In this document: in pieces, positions 1 through 8,601 of the stretch
How positions within the stretch are numbered: position 1 is the stretch's first letter
How the letters are laid out: every line of letters begins with the position of its first letter
The notes under the pieces: generated by a model
The model's database searches: none
What the model was told of the DNA's origin: nothing
Seen by the model: only the letters and a program-made list of their open reading frames with translations
Made by a program: the position numbers and the translations under genes
Assembly (NCBI GenBank): GCA_029558715.1
Contig: JAKQEA010000176.1
Location: 1-43,291 of the forward strand
Length of the DNA: 43,291 nt
Direction of reading: 5' to 3'
Source: Bacteroidota bacterium
Lineage (GTDB): Bacteria; Bacteroidota; Bacteroidia; Chitinophagales; Chitinophagaceae

Positions 1-15
1 TTGAAGTTTTTGGTT

Positions 16-519
16 TCAGGGATTTTGAGGTGTAGTGGCAGCAGTAGGAGAACCGGTTCTTTTGAACAACATTACATAACCACAAAGGTTCTTTTTCTTT
101 TGTTTATTTACCTGTACCGGTTTCATCATATGGAATTCGGAGAATTGTGGTACGTACGAGTAAACAATCACATTCCCGTCTATTTCTCCCCATCTTTTTT
201 GTCTGTAAATAACCTGCCTTTCCTGCCAGTCGTACATTCTTACTTCATAGAGACGGGATGAGTAGTCGCCAATAAAAACAAACTGGTACCAGCTGCCTTG
301 TGTTAGCGGCACTATCACCGGCATTTCAAACTCACTTTCCATGTTGATGGAAGCTTCTTTGAGCAAGATATAGCCATCATTGCCATAAAGGTTTTTCAGG
401 CTGTCAACCTGCTTGCTGATCATATCGTTGGAACATGACTGGAGACGGATTACATCCTGGGAAAAGCTGGTAAGGCTTAGTAAAACTAACGCAGTAACAA
501 GGAAGTACGGTTTCTTCAT
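16..519 (-). CDS. small secreted protein of unknown function
   Basis: I do not recognise this protein. It is about 167 residues from the chosen ATG at 519. An ATG 11 codons upstream would place charged and aromatic residues ahead of the signal peptide, so the inner start is preferred. The N-terminus is a typical Sec signal peptide: MKK, a leucine/valine-rich core, then a likely signal peptidase I site after SLTSFS. The mature part is rich in aromatic residues (several W and Y), with alternating polar and hydrophobic stretches that suggest beta structure. The tail is polar and Thr/Pro-rich. The protein probably lies in the periplasm or outside the cell. It reads away from the ydfG-like gene with about 200 bases between them, so it is probably its own unit. 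No catalytic motif is visible. Confidence 0.65.
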   Translation of the reverse strand: MKKPYFLVTALVLLSLTSFSQDVIRLQSCSNDMISKQVDSLKNLYGNDGYILLKEASINMESEFEMPVIVPLTQGSWYQFVFIGDYSSRLYEVRMYDWQERQVIYRQKRWGEIDGNVIVYSYVPQFSEFHMMKPVQVNKQKKKNLCGYVMLFKRTGSPTAATTPQNP

Positions 520-725
520 AACAGGCTTTATCAAGTATTGGAAATACTGCATAAATATAGTTGCCGGTTTTGCCGATTTTTAATTTTAAACCAATTAATT
601 GATTAATTAAGTACATTTTCCACGGGAATATACGGGGCAAGTTTCGGGCCAACGGAAGACATACGGTGCGGGGAACTCCTAAGGTAGCAGATTAAAGTGA
701 AATCTCATAATAAAAAAGACAACTA

Positions 726-1493
726 TCAACTGTTAGTATGGCGATTGAAATAGATGGTATTGGCTTGCTGAAGACAGGTAACGGAAAGGTCATTTATACA
801 AACATGCGGGGGAAGAGAGGCGCAGTAATATATAATTTCGGCCACATCATCACCAGTAAGAGGTACTAATCCATCATAGATCTTTTTTGCGGTTCCTTCA
901 TCTCCTTTAAAACGTACGACAGAAAATTCTGTTTCTGCAGCACCCGGATTGATGGAGGTTACTTTAATATTATGGCGAAGTAAATCTATCCGCATACCCT
1001 GGCTGATAGCATCTACCGCAAACTTGCTGGCACAGTACACATTTCCTTTTTCATACACTTCTTTACCGGCAATAGAACCCATATTGATGATATGTCCCTG
1101 TTTTCTGGCTGCCATCAATTGTGATACTACTTTTGCCACATATAAGACGCCTTTTACGTTTGTATCGATCATCGTATTCCAGTCATCGGGATCGGCTTCT
1201 TCAAAATAATCACGGCCCAATGCAAGCCCTGCATTATTAATTAGTACATCAATTGCTTTCCATTCTTCAGGTAAACTTCTGATCGATTCAAATACTTTTT
1301 TTTCTTCTCTTACATCAAAAGGTAATTGCAGCACGGCGACATTGTATTTATTTTCGACTTCATCAGCAAGCAGCTGCAGGCGGTCGGTTCGCCGGCCATT
1401 AATGATAAGATCATAACCATGCGCAGCAAATTTATAAGCACACGATCTTCCAAAACCTGAAGTGGCGCCGGTAATAAATACAATTTTAGGCAT
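726..1493 (-). CDS. ydfG: short-chain dehydrogenase, YdfG-like (NADP-dependent 3-hydroxy acid dehydrogenase type)
   Basis: A classical SDR of 255 residues. The Rossmann cofactor motif TGATSGFG is at residues 8-15, with RR at 34-35 suited to NADP(H). NNAG is at 86-89, and the catalytic Ser140, Tyr153 and Lys157 are in place (GS, then YCASK). Stretches such as NNAGLALG, DDWNTMIDTN and VRFKGDEG match my memory of Escherichia coli YdfG, which oxidises L-allo-threonine, serine and 3-hydroxy acids. Substrate transfer to this protein is inference. The enzyme is cytosolic. The ATG at 1493 leads directly into the Rossmann strand, so the start is secure. The C-terminus differs from YdfG and is short and polar. 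It appears to be a stand-alone gene: the preceding gene on this strand ends 128 bases upstream. Confidence 0.9.
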   Translation of the reverse strand: MPKIVFITGATSGFGRSCAYKFAAHGYDLIINGRRTDRLQLLADEVENKYNVAVLQLPFDVREEKKVFESIRSLPEEWKAIDVLINNAGLALGRDYFEEADPDDWNTMIDTNVKGVLYVAKVVSQLMAARKQGHIINMGSIAGKEVYEKGNVYCASKFAVDAISQGMRIDLLRHNIKVTSINPGAAETEFSVVRFKGDEGTAKKIYDGLVPLTGDDVAEIIYYCASLPPHVCINDLSVTCLQQANTIYFNRHTNS

Positions 1494-1496
1494 ATT

Positions 1497-1527
1497 GGTG
1501 AGTAGTGAATGGTAAATGGTGAGTAGT
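1497..1527. repeat. short direct repeat of a 10-mer in the intergenic gap
   Basis: GGTGAGTAGT occurs at 1497-1506 and again at 1518-1527, separated by the related sequence GAATGGTAAAT. The stretch is an imperfect run of GGT/GAGTAGT/GAATGGT units. It fills the gap between the YdfG-like gene and the end of the T9SS cargo gene. A weak hairpin with 6-base arms (GGCTGA / TCAGCC, 1539-1561) follows it. No function can be assigned. Confidence 0.4.
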
Positions 1528-1621
1528 CATTCTTTAATGGCTGACATTAATCGATTCAGCCGGCAATTTAAAACAAGAAATCGTTTTATTACCTGAGTTG
1601 ACTGGAAATAATAGTAAGGAA

Positions 1622-4240
1622 TCATCTTATTAAGGTCACTGTTCCCTTTTGGAAAAAAGGTCTTCCAGTATAGTCGATAGCGCTGACCATCCATACATAT
1701 ACATTGGTGCTTTGCGCCAGGCCGCCTATCCTGCCATCCCAGCCTTGACCGTTTATGGTGGTGGTGAATACCAACTGCCCCCACCGGTTGTAAATACTGA
1801 AGTAATTTATCTTTTGTATGCCTACGGCAATTGGCCTTATAAGGTCATTCAATCCGTCATTATTGGGAGTAAAGGCTGTTGGAACAAAGACATAAGGAAT
1901 TGTTTTGAATACTTTGACAGTAACAAAAGCAGAATCTGCACAACCCGCCTGGTCTGTTACCACCAGCTTATATCGTACGCTATCGATAGATGAATTGTAT
2001 ACACCAACCGGGTCAGGAATGGTGGTACTGCTGAGACCGGTAGCCGGGCTCCACACATAATTCACGCCGCCACTTCCATTGAATTGCAGTGGTTGGCCAA
2101 CCACTACCGCTGTATCTCTTCCTGCAAAAGCTCTTACTCTTGGCAATACAGTTACCAGCACAGTATCACGACCCGGCTTGGGACAACCTAACGTATCAAA
2201 GGCAGAGAGAATATATTGCGTCGTTCGTGGTGGTGACGAAACGGGATTAAGTATGTTCGGGTTATTCAAATATGAAGAAGGTGTCCAGGTAAATGAACTG
2301 CCATTGACAGTTCCGTCCAACTGTGCAGAAGTATTATAACATATAGTTGGGTCTGTTCCTGCATCGGCTATAGGATACGGAACTGTAGTTACGATTACCT
2401 GGTCTGTAGCGGTGCATCCACCGATAGTGGCAGTTACATTATAAACAGTCGTGTTATTGGTAATCGCAACCGGGTTAATGATATTAGGATTATTAAGATT
2501 AGCAACCGGTGTCCAGTTAAAGGCAAGCCCATCTGACGTTGCATTTAACTGAATGGCATCTCCCTGGCAGATGGTGGTATCATTGATGGCCCGAAGTGTT
2601 ACCTGGTTTACCACTCGTACTCTTACGGAATCTGTATTGATGCAACCATTATCATTCAGGTTTACCACATACCAGGTAGTAATAACAGGAGAAACGGTAG
2701 GTGTGCCTGTAGTTGGATTAGTAATATTAACTAATGGTGTCCAGCTAAAGGTTCCTGTACCGCTGGCATTTAACTGCAGTACATCGTTTCTGCAGATCAG
2801 CGTATCACGGAAGCCAAGAGTGATTAATGGTTTATCGAGTACCGTTATATCTACTTGCGCAGTGTCAATACAACCTTTGCTGTTGGTTACTATCAAAGAA
2901 ACAGTTTTAGTACCCGGGCCTGCATAGGTCCATTGGGGATTTTGTATCCTTGATGTGTCAGCAATTGTTGTTAAGTCGCCGAAGTTCCATCGCCAGCTGT
3001 TTACAGCACCGTACCTTGTATTGGTAGTATCAGTAAATTGATAAGGGTTGATAAAACAACCACCTGTTACTATAAATCCGGGGAAAAAGCCGGGATATAC
3101 TTTTACAATCGCTGTTGTTGAATCTGAGCATTGTTGGTTACGGTTAGTAACCAGCTTGATTATGTACGTTCCAGTGTCAGCGTATGTATAAGTCGGTGTG
3201 TTCACATTAGAAGTGTCATTCGTAGCAGTTAATACGCCAAAATCCCAGAAATAACTGTTGATATCTGTACTGGGAGTATTGTTAGCAAATGACATAGTAA
3301 ACCCATCGCAGGTAATATATTGTGGATTCAATGTGGCTTCAATGGGAACACAATCCCCAACCCTGATGTGAAGTTCTTTCCTGGTTCTTCCTATCAATAC
3401 ACCGTTTCGGTATTCATTTACACATACACAAACCACATACTCTCCAAGCTGAGAAGGTGCAATGCCACTTATCAAACCAGTTCGTGGATCAATAGTTACT
3501 CCCGGCCCCATTGGTTGAGAGCCACTAAAAGGAGCCTCGTATGGAACAGATATATATGGCGGATTAGCGGCTGTAACCGGAGCCGCATTGGGCCCTGCAT
3601 CACCGCCCAGGTAGGCACTACAGAATTCATAGGATAAAGAATCGCCATTAATGTCAGATGCCTGGAAAGAGTACTGGAAGAAGCTGTTTCCGCACACAAC
3701 CGCTGTGTCATTTACAAGAAAAGAAGGACTGCTGTTTGTCTGGGCATTCTGGCCTGTTAAAGTACCGGGTATATTTATAGAAAACGTATTGCCAACACTG
3801 CCACTGCCCGTTACGTTATTAATTCCCATAATTCTGCAACATCTTTGGTAAGCGACAATATAGCCATCAGGAGTAGATGGTAATTCTACAACTGGCAGAT
3901 CATAAACAACGATAGTATAATAACAACCTTGCTGATCTCCTGAGATACAAGGCTCATCAGCGGATTTATTAAGATTAAATTGATTGGTTAAGGAGACACT
4001 TACATTCTGAATGAACTGATTGTTGCCGGCGTTGAAAATGCTGAAATTAATTGGATTTGAAACCTGCCCGGTAGAAGGGTTACAAATCATATAAACTGTT
4101 AGTGTTATACGGTATCTGAGATTTGTACCGCTACCGGGTCCGAGGTATTCATACGAAAAATATCCACCCTTTATATGTGCCGCATATAAAGGTGCAGACA
4201 GCACAAAAAAAGTTACTATAGCGAGTAAAAATCGTTTCAT
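1622..4240 (-). CDS. large secreted T9SS cargo protein with PKD-like repeats and type B C-terminal sorting domain
   Basis: 872 residues. A signal peptide (MKRFLLAIVTFFVLSAPLYA) is followed by the mature start AHIKGGYFSYEYLGPG, a form common in large exported Bacteroidota proteins. Two PKD-like domains, marked by WDFG and WNFG with YxYxxxGTY or WxYxGPGT strands, lie around residues 305-469. Four homologous modules of about 77 residues follow at 470-778. The last about 90 residues form the gliding motility-associated (type B) C-terminal domain: PTAFTPNNDGLND, YNRWGQLVF, WDGR, and the ending KGTVTLIR. T9SS carries such proteins across the outer membrane and they usually stay at the cell surface. 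No enzymatic domain is visible, so adhesion or matrix function is inferred. It starts 24 bases after the alpha/beta hydrolase stop and may be co-transcribed with lnt and that hydrolase. Confidence 0.9.
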   Translation of the reverse strand: MKRFLLAIVTFFVLSAPLYAAHIKGGYFSYEYLGPGSGTNLRYRITLTVYMICNPSTGQVSNPINFSIFNAGNNQFIQNVSVSLTNQFNLNKSADEPCISGDQQGCYYTIVVYDLPVVELPSTPDGYIVAYQRCCRIMGINNVTGSGSVGNTFSINIPGTLTGQNAQTNSSPSFLVNDTAVVCGNSFFQYSFQASDINGDSLSYEFCSAYLGGDAGPNAAPVTAANPPYISVPYEAPFSGSQPMGPGVTIDPRTGLISGIAPSQLGEYVVCVCVNEYRNGVLIGRTRKELHIRVGDCVPIEATLNPQYITCDGFTMSFANNTPSTDINSYFWDFGVLTATNDTSNVNTPTYTYADTGTYIIKLVTNRNQQCSDSTTAIVKVYPGFFPGFIVTGGCFINPYQFTDTTNTRYGAVNSWRWNFGDLTTIADTSRIQNPQWTYAGPGTKTVSLIVTNSKGCIDTAQVDITVLDKPLITLGFRDTLICRNDVLQLNASGTGTFSWTPLVNITNPTTGTPTVSPVITTWYVVNLNDNGCINTDSVRVRVVNQVTLRAINDTTICQGDAIQLNATSDGLAFNWTPVANLNNPNIINPVAITNNTTVYNVTATIGGCTATDQVIVTTVPYPIADAGTDPTICYNTSAQLDGTVNGSSFTWTPSSYLNNPNILNPVSSPPRTTQYILSAFDTLGCPKPGRDTVLVTVLPRVRAFAGRDTAVVVGQPLQFNGSGGVNYVWSPATGLSSTTIPDPVGVYNSSIDSVRYKLVVTDQAGCADSAFVTVKVFKTIPYVFVPTAFTPNNDGLNDLIRPIAVGIQKINYFSIYNRWGQLVFTTTINGQGWDGRIGGLAQSTNVYVWMVSAIDYTGRPFFQKGTVTLIR

Positions 4241-4264
4241 TGATACGTTGGTCGAAATTGAATT

Positions 4265-5059
4265 TTAAATATCCAGCAAAAATTTCTCCAGAATCTGGTT
4301 GCTCTGCTGCGGTTCTTCCAGCATTCCCATATGTCCGGATTGATTTAGCATATGAATGTACGAAATTCCGGGCAGGTGGCTTTGCTTTAATGTATCAGCG
4401 GGGGATACAGCATTGTCATATTTTCCGATTATAAAGAGCACAGGCACAGTACTTTGTTTTAAAATTGCTGTTCGATCAGGCCTTTCTATCATGGCCCGGT
4501 AATACGAAACGAGTGCAGTGGGTGAAAAGTTGTCTAAACTGTTTATTTGTTCATCGATTAATCCTGGTTTTTCGTCTTTGGTCTGAGCAGAAAAAAGATT
4601 AGGTGTGACATTCTTCAGGAAGGCAAAAGCTCCGTGTTCCTTAATAAACGCAATTCCTTTTTCCCGGGTAGCTTTTTTTTCTTCAGTATCTGCATAAGCT
4701 GAAGAATGAAAAAGCCCAAAAGCTGTGAGATGGTTCCAATATTTTTCTGCAAAAGCCAGTGTGATATATCCACCCATGCTATGCCCGATCATTATACATT
4801 TATCTATATTTTCTTTATGAATAATGGAATGTAATACTTCTGCCATTCCTTCCATGCTCATATCGCCTGTCATTTCAGATAGCCCGCTGCCGGGCAAATC
4901 GGGAATGATAAGTTTAAATCTATCATTCAAATAACCCAGCTGGTGTTTCCATACTGTTCCATCTTCTCCAAAACCATGTACCAGCATTACAGGCTTACCG
5001 CTACCTGTGATACGGTAAAAGATCTTCTTACTTTCTATTTGAATTTCTTTATTTGTCAT
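4265..5059 (-). CDS. alpha/beta-fold hydrolase
   Basis: 264 residues with the alpha/beta hydrolase fold. The oxyanion region is LVHGFGED (27-34), the nucleophile elbow is GHSMGG with Ser94, the likely acid is Asp215 (GKYDNAVSP) and the catalytic His is His243 (QSGHMGMLEEP). The family includes esterases, C-C bond hydrolases and acyltransferases, and the substrate cannot be read from the sequence. There is no signal peptide, so it is cytosolic. The ATG at 5059 lies inside the 3' end of lnt, an 11-base overlap on the same strand. This suggests translational coupling and a shared transcript, but not necessarily a shared pathway. Confidence 0.88.
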   Translation of the reverse strand: MTNKEIQIESKKIFYRITGSGKPVMLVHGFGEDGTVWKHQLGYLNDRFKLIIPDLPGSGLSEMTGDMSMEGMAEVLHSIIHKENIDKCIMIGHSMGGYITLAFAEKYWNHLTAFGLFHSSAYADTEEKKATREKGIAFIKEHGAFAFLKNVTPNLFSAQTKDEKPGLIDEQINSLDNFSPTALVSYYRAMIERPDRTAILKQSTVPVLFIIGKYDNAVSPADTLKQSHLPGISYIHMLNQSGHMGMLEEPQQSNQILEKFLLDI

Positions 5060-6734
5060 TTGTCTGAAGAGAAGGGAACTTCTTTTTAAAAAGTGATTGC
5101 CAGATTTTCAAAAAAAATGAATAGGCAAGAAGTACAATACTCAGGGCTACCATTATCCTGGAAAGAATGTCACCGTGGCGGACAAAAAAAGTTTTTTTAG
5201 TGGCATTTGCGGGAATGGAAAGTTTAATGGCTGATGCAGTATTGTATGGTTGCGGATCAATTACTTTGCCATAGGGGTCAATAAAGCAGCTGATACCTGT
5301 ATTGGCACTACGGGCTACCCATGTCCTTGTTTCAATGGCTCTCAGTCTTGCATAGTTCATATGTTGTTTATGCCCCGGAGTTTTTTTCCACCAGCCATCA
5401 TTGGTGACAATGCAGATCAGGTTGGCTCCGTTACGAACATATCTGCTCATGAACTCACCATAGATACTTTCGTAACAAATGGAAGGGGCAATCTTAAAGC
5501 CGTTCTTTTCGGCGAGAACAGCCCTTTCAGTTTGTTTTGCATAGCCGGCTGTCGTGCCGCCAAATTTTTCAAACCATTTATCAATGAAACGTAAAAACCA
5601 TGGCAATGTTTCTACGCCGGGCACCAGCATAGATTTATGATAAAAGGATGAGGCACCATTGCTATCGAGTAACACAGATCCGTTATATGTTTCAAAATGC
5701 TGCCCTGAAAATTCACGGGAAAACTTTGTTTTTGCATCGAACATACGATAGCTTTCAATACCTGTGAACAGGGAACTGCGGGGATGTCTTTTAAGAAAAG
5801 ACCATAAAGGGTCAAGAAACATATTGCTTTTCATGTTGCCTTCATCAATGCCGTTGCCCATATACAATGCTGTTTCCGGCCACACAATTAATGCTGTATT
5901 ATCATCTGCTTTTGATTCACTTATAGCAATAAGTTTTTGTAATTGTCCTTCAAAAGAGCCGGCAGCATCAGATATTTTTTCGTAGGGGTCGATATTGGGC
6001 TGAACGACCACAATGTTAGATTTAATTGCAGGCAATAATGTTCTTGAATCAATTTGTGTAAAAACAAGTATTGAAATGGCAACCGGAACAATCAAAATAA
6101 GAATACCGGCTACCAGATTTTTATAAGTTTTTGAACTTTCCCTGTTGAAATTATTTTTTACATGCCGGAACAGAAAAATATTAACTATTAAAATCCAAAG
6201 GGATCCGCCACTAGTTCCCGTATACTCATACCATTGAATCCATTCGGGATGAATGGCAAATACATTTCCAAGTGTTAGCCAGGGCCAGCTTAGTCCCCAA
6301 TCCTGCAGGTGAATGAATTCAAAACACATCCAGAATGCGATAAGAGAAATGTACCCTCCAACTTCTCCCAGTCTTTTTTTTGCGATCTTGTAACCAAGCC
6401 ATGGAAAACACATCAGTAAACTGTTAGCCAGGAAAGCAGACACTGCACCTGGTGCTGAAGCATTCCATATCCACCAGGTTGCAGATACATTCCATATGAA
6501 CATGGTTAGATATGTTAGGCCAAAGAATTTTTTCCGGCTTTTCACTTTTGATTCCAGCCAAAGCAAGGGCAGCCATGCAAAAAATATCAATAAGGTAAGC
6601 GGTGAAGCAGGCCATGCAGCCCAGAGTAGTAATCCACCTCCAATGGCCAGGGATAAGTTTGTAAAACGTTTCAAGAAATTGTTTTCGTAAAAATATAGGT
6701 TGTTGCCGGTGACACCAACAATTAAAATTTCCAT
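5049..6734 (-). CDS. lnt: apolipoprotein N-acyltransferase
   Basis: 561 residues. Lnt transfers an acyl chain from phospholipid to the N-terminal cysteine of diacylated lipoproteins in the inner membrane, the last step of lipoprotein maturation. The N-terminal half has several hydrophobic segments (about 28-60, 73-90, 96-115, 126-145, 175-190, 208-226). A periplasmic nitrilase domain follows, with the triad Glu287 (WPETA), Lys367 (YHKSMLVP) and Cys420 (SICYES). A final membrane helix lies at about 530-545. The protein is slightly longer than E. coli Lnt (about 512). The extra N-terminus could mean a start further in, for example a TTG at codon 21, but the ATG at 6734 is the only ATG before the first helix. 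It is divergent from tonB. SusD and the DUF1735 protein in this window are predicted lipoproteins and potential clients. Confidence 0.93.
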   Translation of the reverse strand: MEILIVGVTGNNLYFYENNFLKRFTNLSLAIGGGLLLWAAWPASPLTLLIFFAWLPLLWLESKVKSRKKFFGLTYLTMFIWNVSATWWIWNASAPGAVSAFLANSLLMCFPWLGYKIAKKRLGEVGGYISLIAFWMCFEFIHLQDWGLSWPWLTLGNVFAIHPEWIQWYEYTGTSGGSLWILIVNIFLFRHVKNNFNRESSKTYKNLVAGILILIVPVAISILVFTQIDSRTLLPAIKSNIVVVQPNIDPYEKISDAAGSFEGQLQKLIAISESKADDNTALIVWPETALYMGNGIDEGNMKSNMFLDPLWSFLKRHPRSSLFTGIESYRMFDAKTKFSREFSGQHFETYNGSVLLDSNGASSFYHKSMLVPGVETLPWFLRFIDKWFEKFGGTTAGYAKQTERAVLAEKNGFKIAPSICYESIYGEFMSRYVRNGANLICIVTNDGWWKKTPGHKQHMNYARLRAIETRTWVARSANTGISCFIDPYGKVIDPQPYNTASAIKLSIPANATKKTFFVRHGDILSRIMVALSIVLLAYSFFLKIWQSLFKKKFPSLQTNDK

Positions 6735-6837
6735 AAAAATACTGGGTGTGCCGGAGTTTTATTTCAATATTTAAAATGAAGACGTAAAGTTTTATGGAAA
6801 GGGTGGCTGTGTTCATCTTTTTTGAAAAGTATAAACC

Positions 6838-7659
6838 ATGCAAACCAACAAGATTCTCACATCAGAGCTGATAGATATCATCTTTGATGGACGCAACAAA
6901 GAGTATGGAGCTTATGAGCTTCGCAAAAACTATTCGAAGCGGATCAGAAATTCACTTTTAGTCACTGGTATTATAGCCTCTGTTGCCATTGGTGGCTCTG
7001 TGCTGGCCAATTCAATGAAAAAGAATGACAGCTCTTACAGAATAGTACCCGGCATTGAGCTAACCCAGATACCAGATGAAAAGGAACCGGAACCCTTACC
7101 AGAACCAGAAAGAGAACAACCGGAACCGGAACAGGTAAGAACAGAAAAATTTACTACACCGGAGATTCTGCCTGATGAGGAAGTACAGTCGCCGCCACCA
7201 GACCAGGAAACATTGGAGAAAGCGGTCATTGACGTGGAAACAAAAAGCGGAATCGATGATGACGGCACATCGAAACCTCCGCAGTCTCTTGGTGAGGGAA
7301 AAGGAATCGTTGAAGCTAAAACAGTGAAGGAACCAGAAGGACCTTTTACAACAGTGGAGATAGATGCAAAATTTACCGGGAACTGGAAGTCTTTCCTGGA
7401 AAGAAATCTTGATGCAGAAGTGCCCCTTGAAAATGATGCACCACCAGGCCGCTATTCCGTAATGATACAGTTTGTGGTGGACCTGGATGGAACAGTAAGC
7501 GATATAAAGGCCCTTACTAATAATGGATATGGTATGGAAGAGGAGGCCATCCGGGTGATAAGGAAATCAGCAAAATGGGAACCGGCCATACAGAATGGTC
7601 ACCAGGTAAAGGCTTATAGGAAACAGATGATAACTTTTGTTGTGGGAGGGGAAGAATAA
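6838..7659 (+). CDS. tonB: TonB family energy transducer
   Basis: 273 residues. The N-terminus (ELIDIIFDGRNKEYGAYELRKNY) is the form typical of Bacteroidota TonB. One membrane helix lies at about 40-58. A Pro/Glu-rich periplasmic spacer covers about 75-130. The C-terminal TonB domain (about 190-270) contains GRYSVMIQFVVDLDGTVSD and a final strand with FVVGGEE. The protein would use the ExbB/ExbD proton-driven motor to energise TonB-dependent receptors such as the SusC protein encoded further along. No exbB or exbD is in the window. The ATG at 6838 is the first codon of the conserved start. An intrinsic terminator follows 17 bases after the stop, so this is probably a single-gene unit divergent from lnt. 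Confidence 0.93.
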   Translation: MQTNKILTSELIDIIFDGRNKEYGAYELRKNYSKRIRNSLLVTGIIASVAIGGSVLANSMKKNDSSYRIVPGIELTQIPDEKEPEPLPEPEREQPEPEQVRTEKFTTPEILPDEEVQSPPPDQETLEKAVIDVETKSGIDDDGTSKPPQSLGEGKGIVEAKTVKEPEGPFTTVEIDAKFTGNWKSFLERNLDAEVPLENDAPPGRYSVMIQFVVDLDGTVSDIKALTNNGYGMEEEAIRVIRKSAKWEPAIQNGHQVKAYRKQMITFVVGGEE

Positions 7660-7675
7660 ACAGGTATTTCAGGAT

Positions 7676-7710
7676 GACCGGCCGATTTTCAGGCCGGTCT
7701 CTTTCTTTTT
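7676..7710 (+). terminator. intrinsic terminator after tonB
   Basis: A perfect 8-base stem, GACCGGCC (7676-7683) and GGCCGGTC (7692-7699), encloses an 8-base loop. It is followed by the T-rich run TCTTTCTTTTT. It begins 17 bases after the tonB stop codon. Confidence 0.9.
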
Positions 7711-7809
7711 GAAAATACTTTTTGAAAGATATTTATCCTTTTAACGAATTATATACTATTCCGTTCTTTACTTTTATACTGCAATTACCACCATTAACAC
7801 CTTAGCAGT

Positions 7810-8541
7810 ATGAAAAATTATGTATCTCCCATTGCAATTGCCATAGCAATAATTGCAGGAGTCTTATTATTGGCAAACGCCTACAAGTACAAGTACAAAG
7901 CAACAGAAACGATCACTGTAACCGGCCTGGCTGAGAAGGATTTTATCAGTGACCAGATAGTATGGACCGGAAACTACAGCCGGAAAACAATGGACCTGAA
8001 ATCAGCTTATTCCCAGTTGAAGGAAGATGAAAGCAAGATCAGGAATTATCTGAAAGGAAAAGGAGTAACAGATGCTGAAATGGTCTTTTCTGCCGTGTCA
8101 ATCGACAAGGAATTCTCCAGCCGGTATGATGAAAATGGAAGAATTACAGGAAGCGAATTCACCGGTTATAACCTGAAACAGGATGTTACGGTTGAATCAA
8201 AAGATATAGAGAAGGTAGAAAAAATTTCCAGGGAGATCACAGAATTGATTGAAAGTGGCATTGAGTTCAATTCTTCTTCGCCATCTTATTACTACACCAA
8301 ATTGTCTGAATTGAAAATTGACCTGCTCGCTAAAGCCAGCGCTGATGCCAAACAAAGAGCAGAAACGATCGCTAAAAATTCAGGAAGCAGGTTGGGAAAC
8401 ATTAAAAAAGCGACAATGGGTGTATTCCAGATAACAGGGCAAAACAGTAATGAAGATTATAGTTACGGAGGAGCATTCAATACTTCATCTAAAAATAAAA
8501 CAGCGTCAATTACAATAAGAATTGATTATGCAGTAAGATAG
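7810..8541 (+). CDS. SIMPL-domain (DUF541) protein, membrane-anchored or exported
   Basis: 243 residues. An uncleaved anchor or signal sequence (about 6-24, IAIAIAIIAGVLLLANA) is followed by a SIMPL/DUF541 domain. The domain opens with ETITVTGLAEKDFISDQIVWTG and continues with ITGSEFTGYNLKQDVTV and the KASADAKQRAETIAKNSGSRLGNIKKA segment typical of the family. SIMPL proteins occur in the periplasm and have been linked to stress or oxidative protection, but the molecular activity is unknown and I assign none here. It stands alone between the tonB terminator and a hairpin shared with guaB. Confidence 0.88.
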   Translation: MKNYVSPIAIAIAIIAGVLLLANAYKYKYKATETITVTGLAEKDFISDQIVWTGNYSRKTMDLKSAYSQLKEDESKIRNYLKGKGVTDAEMVFSAVSIDKEFSSRYDENGRITGSEFTGYNLKQDVTVESKDIEKVEKISREITELIESGIEFNSSSPSYYYTKLSELKIDLLAKASADAKQRAETIAKNSGSRLGNIKKATMGVFQITGQNSNEDYSYGGAFNTSSKNKTASITIRIDYAVR

Positions 8542-8564
8542 TTAACCAGTGAATGTTATTGAAA

Positions 8565-8598
8565 AGTCCTGTATTAAGTAATACAGGGCTTTTTTTTT
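8565..8598. terminator. bidirectional intrinsic terminator between the SIMPL gene and guaB
   Basis: An 11-base stem, AGTCCTGTATT (8565-8575) and AATACAGGGCT (8580-8590), has one G-T pair and a 4-base loop. Eight T follow on the plus strand. On the minus strand the hairpin is followed by a short TTTT run, so it can serve the convergent guaB gene, whose stop codon is at 8602. Confidence 0.88.
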
Positions 8599-8601
8599 GG
8601 T

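Noticed and set aside
1-261. 86-codon open frame on the plus strand at the left edge
   Set aside because: It lies over the minus-strand secreted protein, starts with TTG and has no family-like pattern.
404-652. 82-codon minus-strand frame
   Set aside because: It overlaps the start of the small secreted protein in another frame and has no signal peptide or motif.
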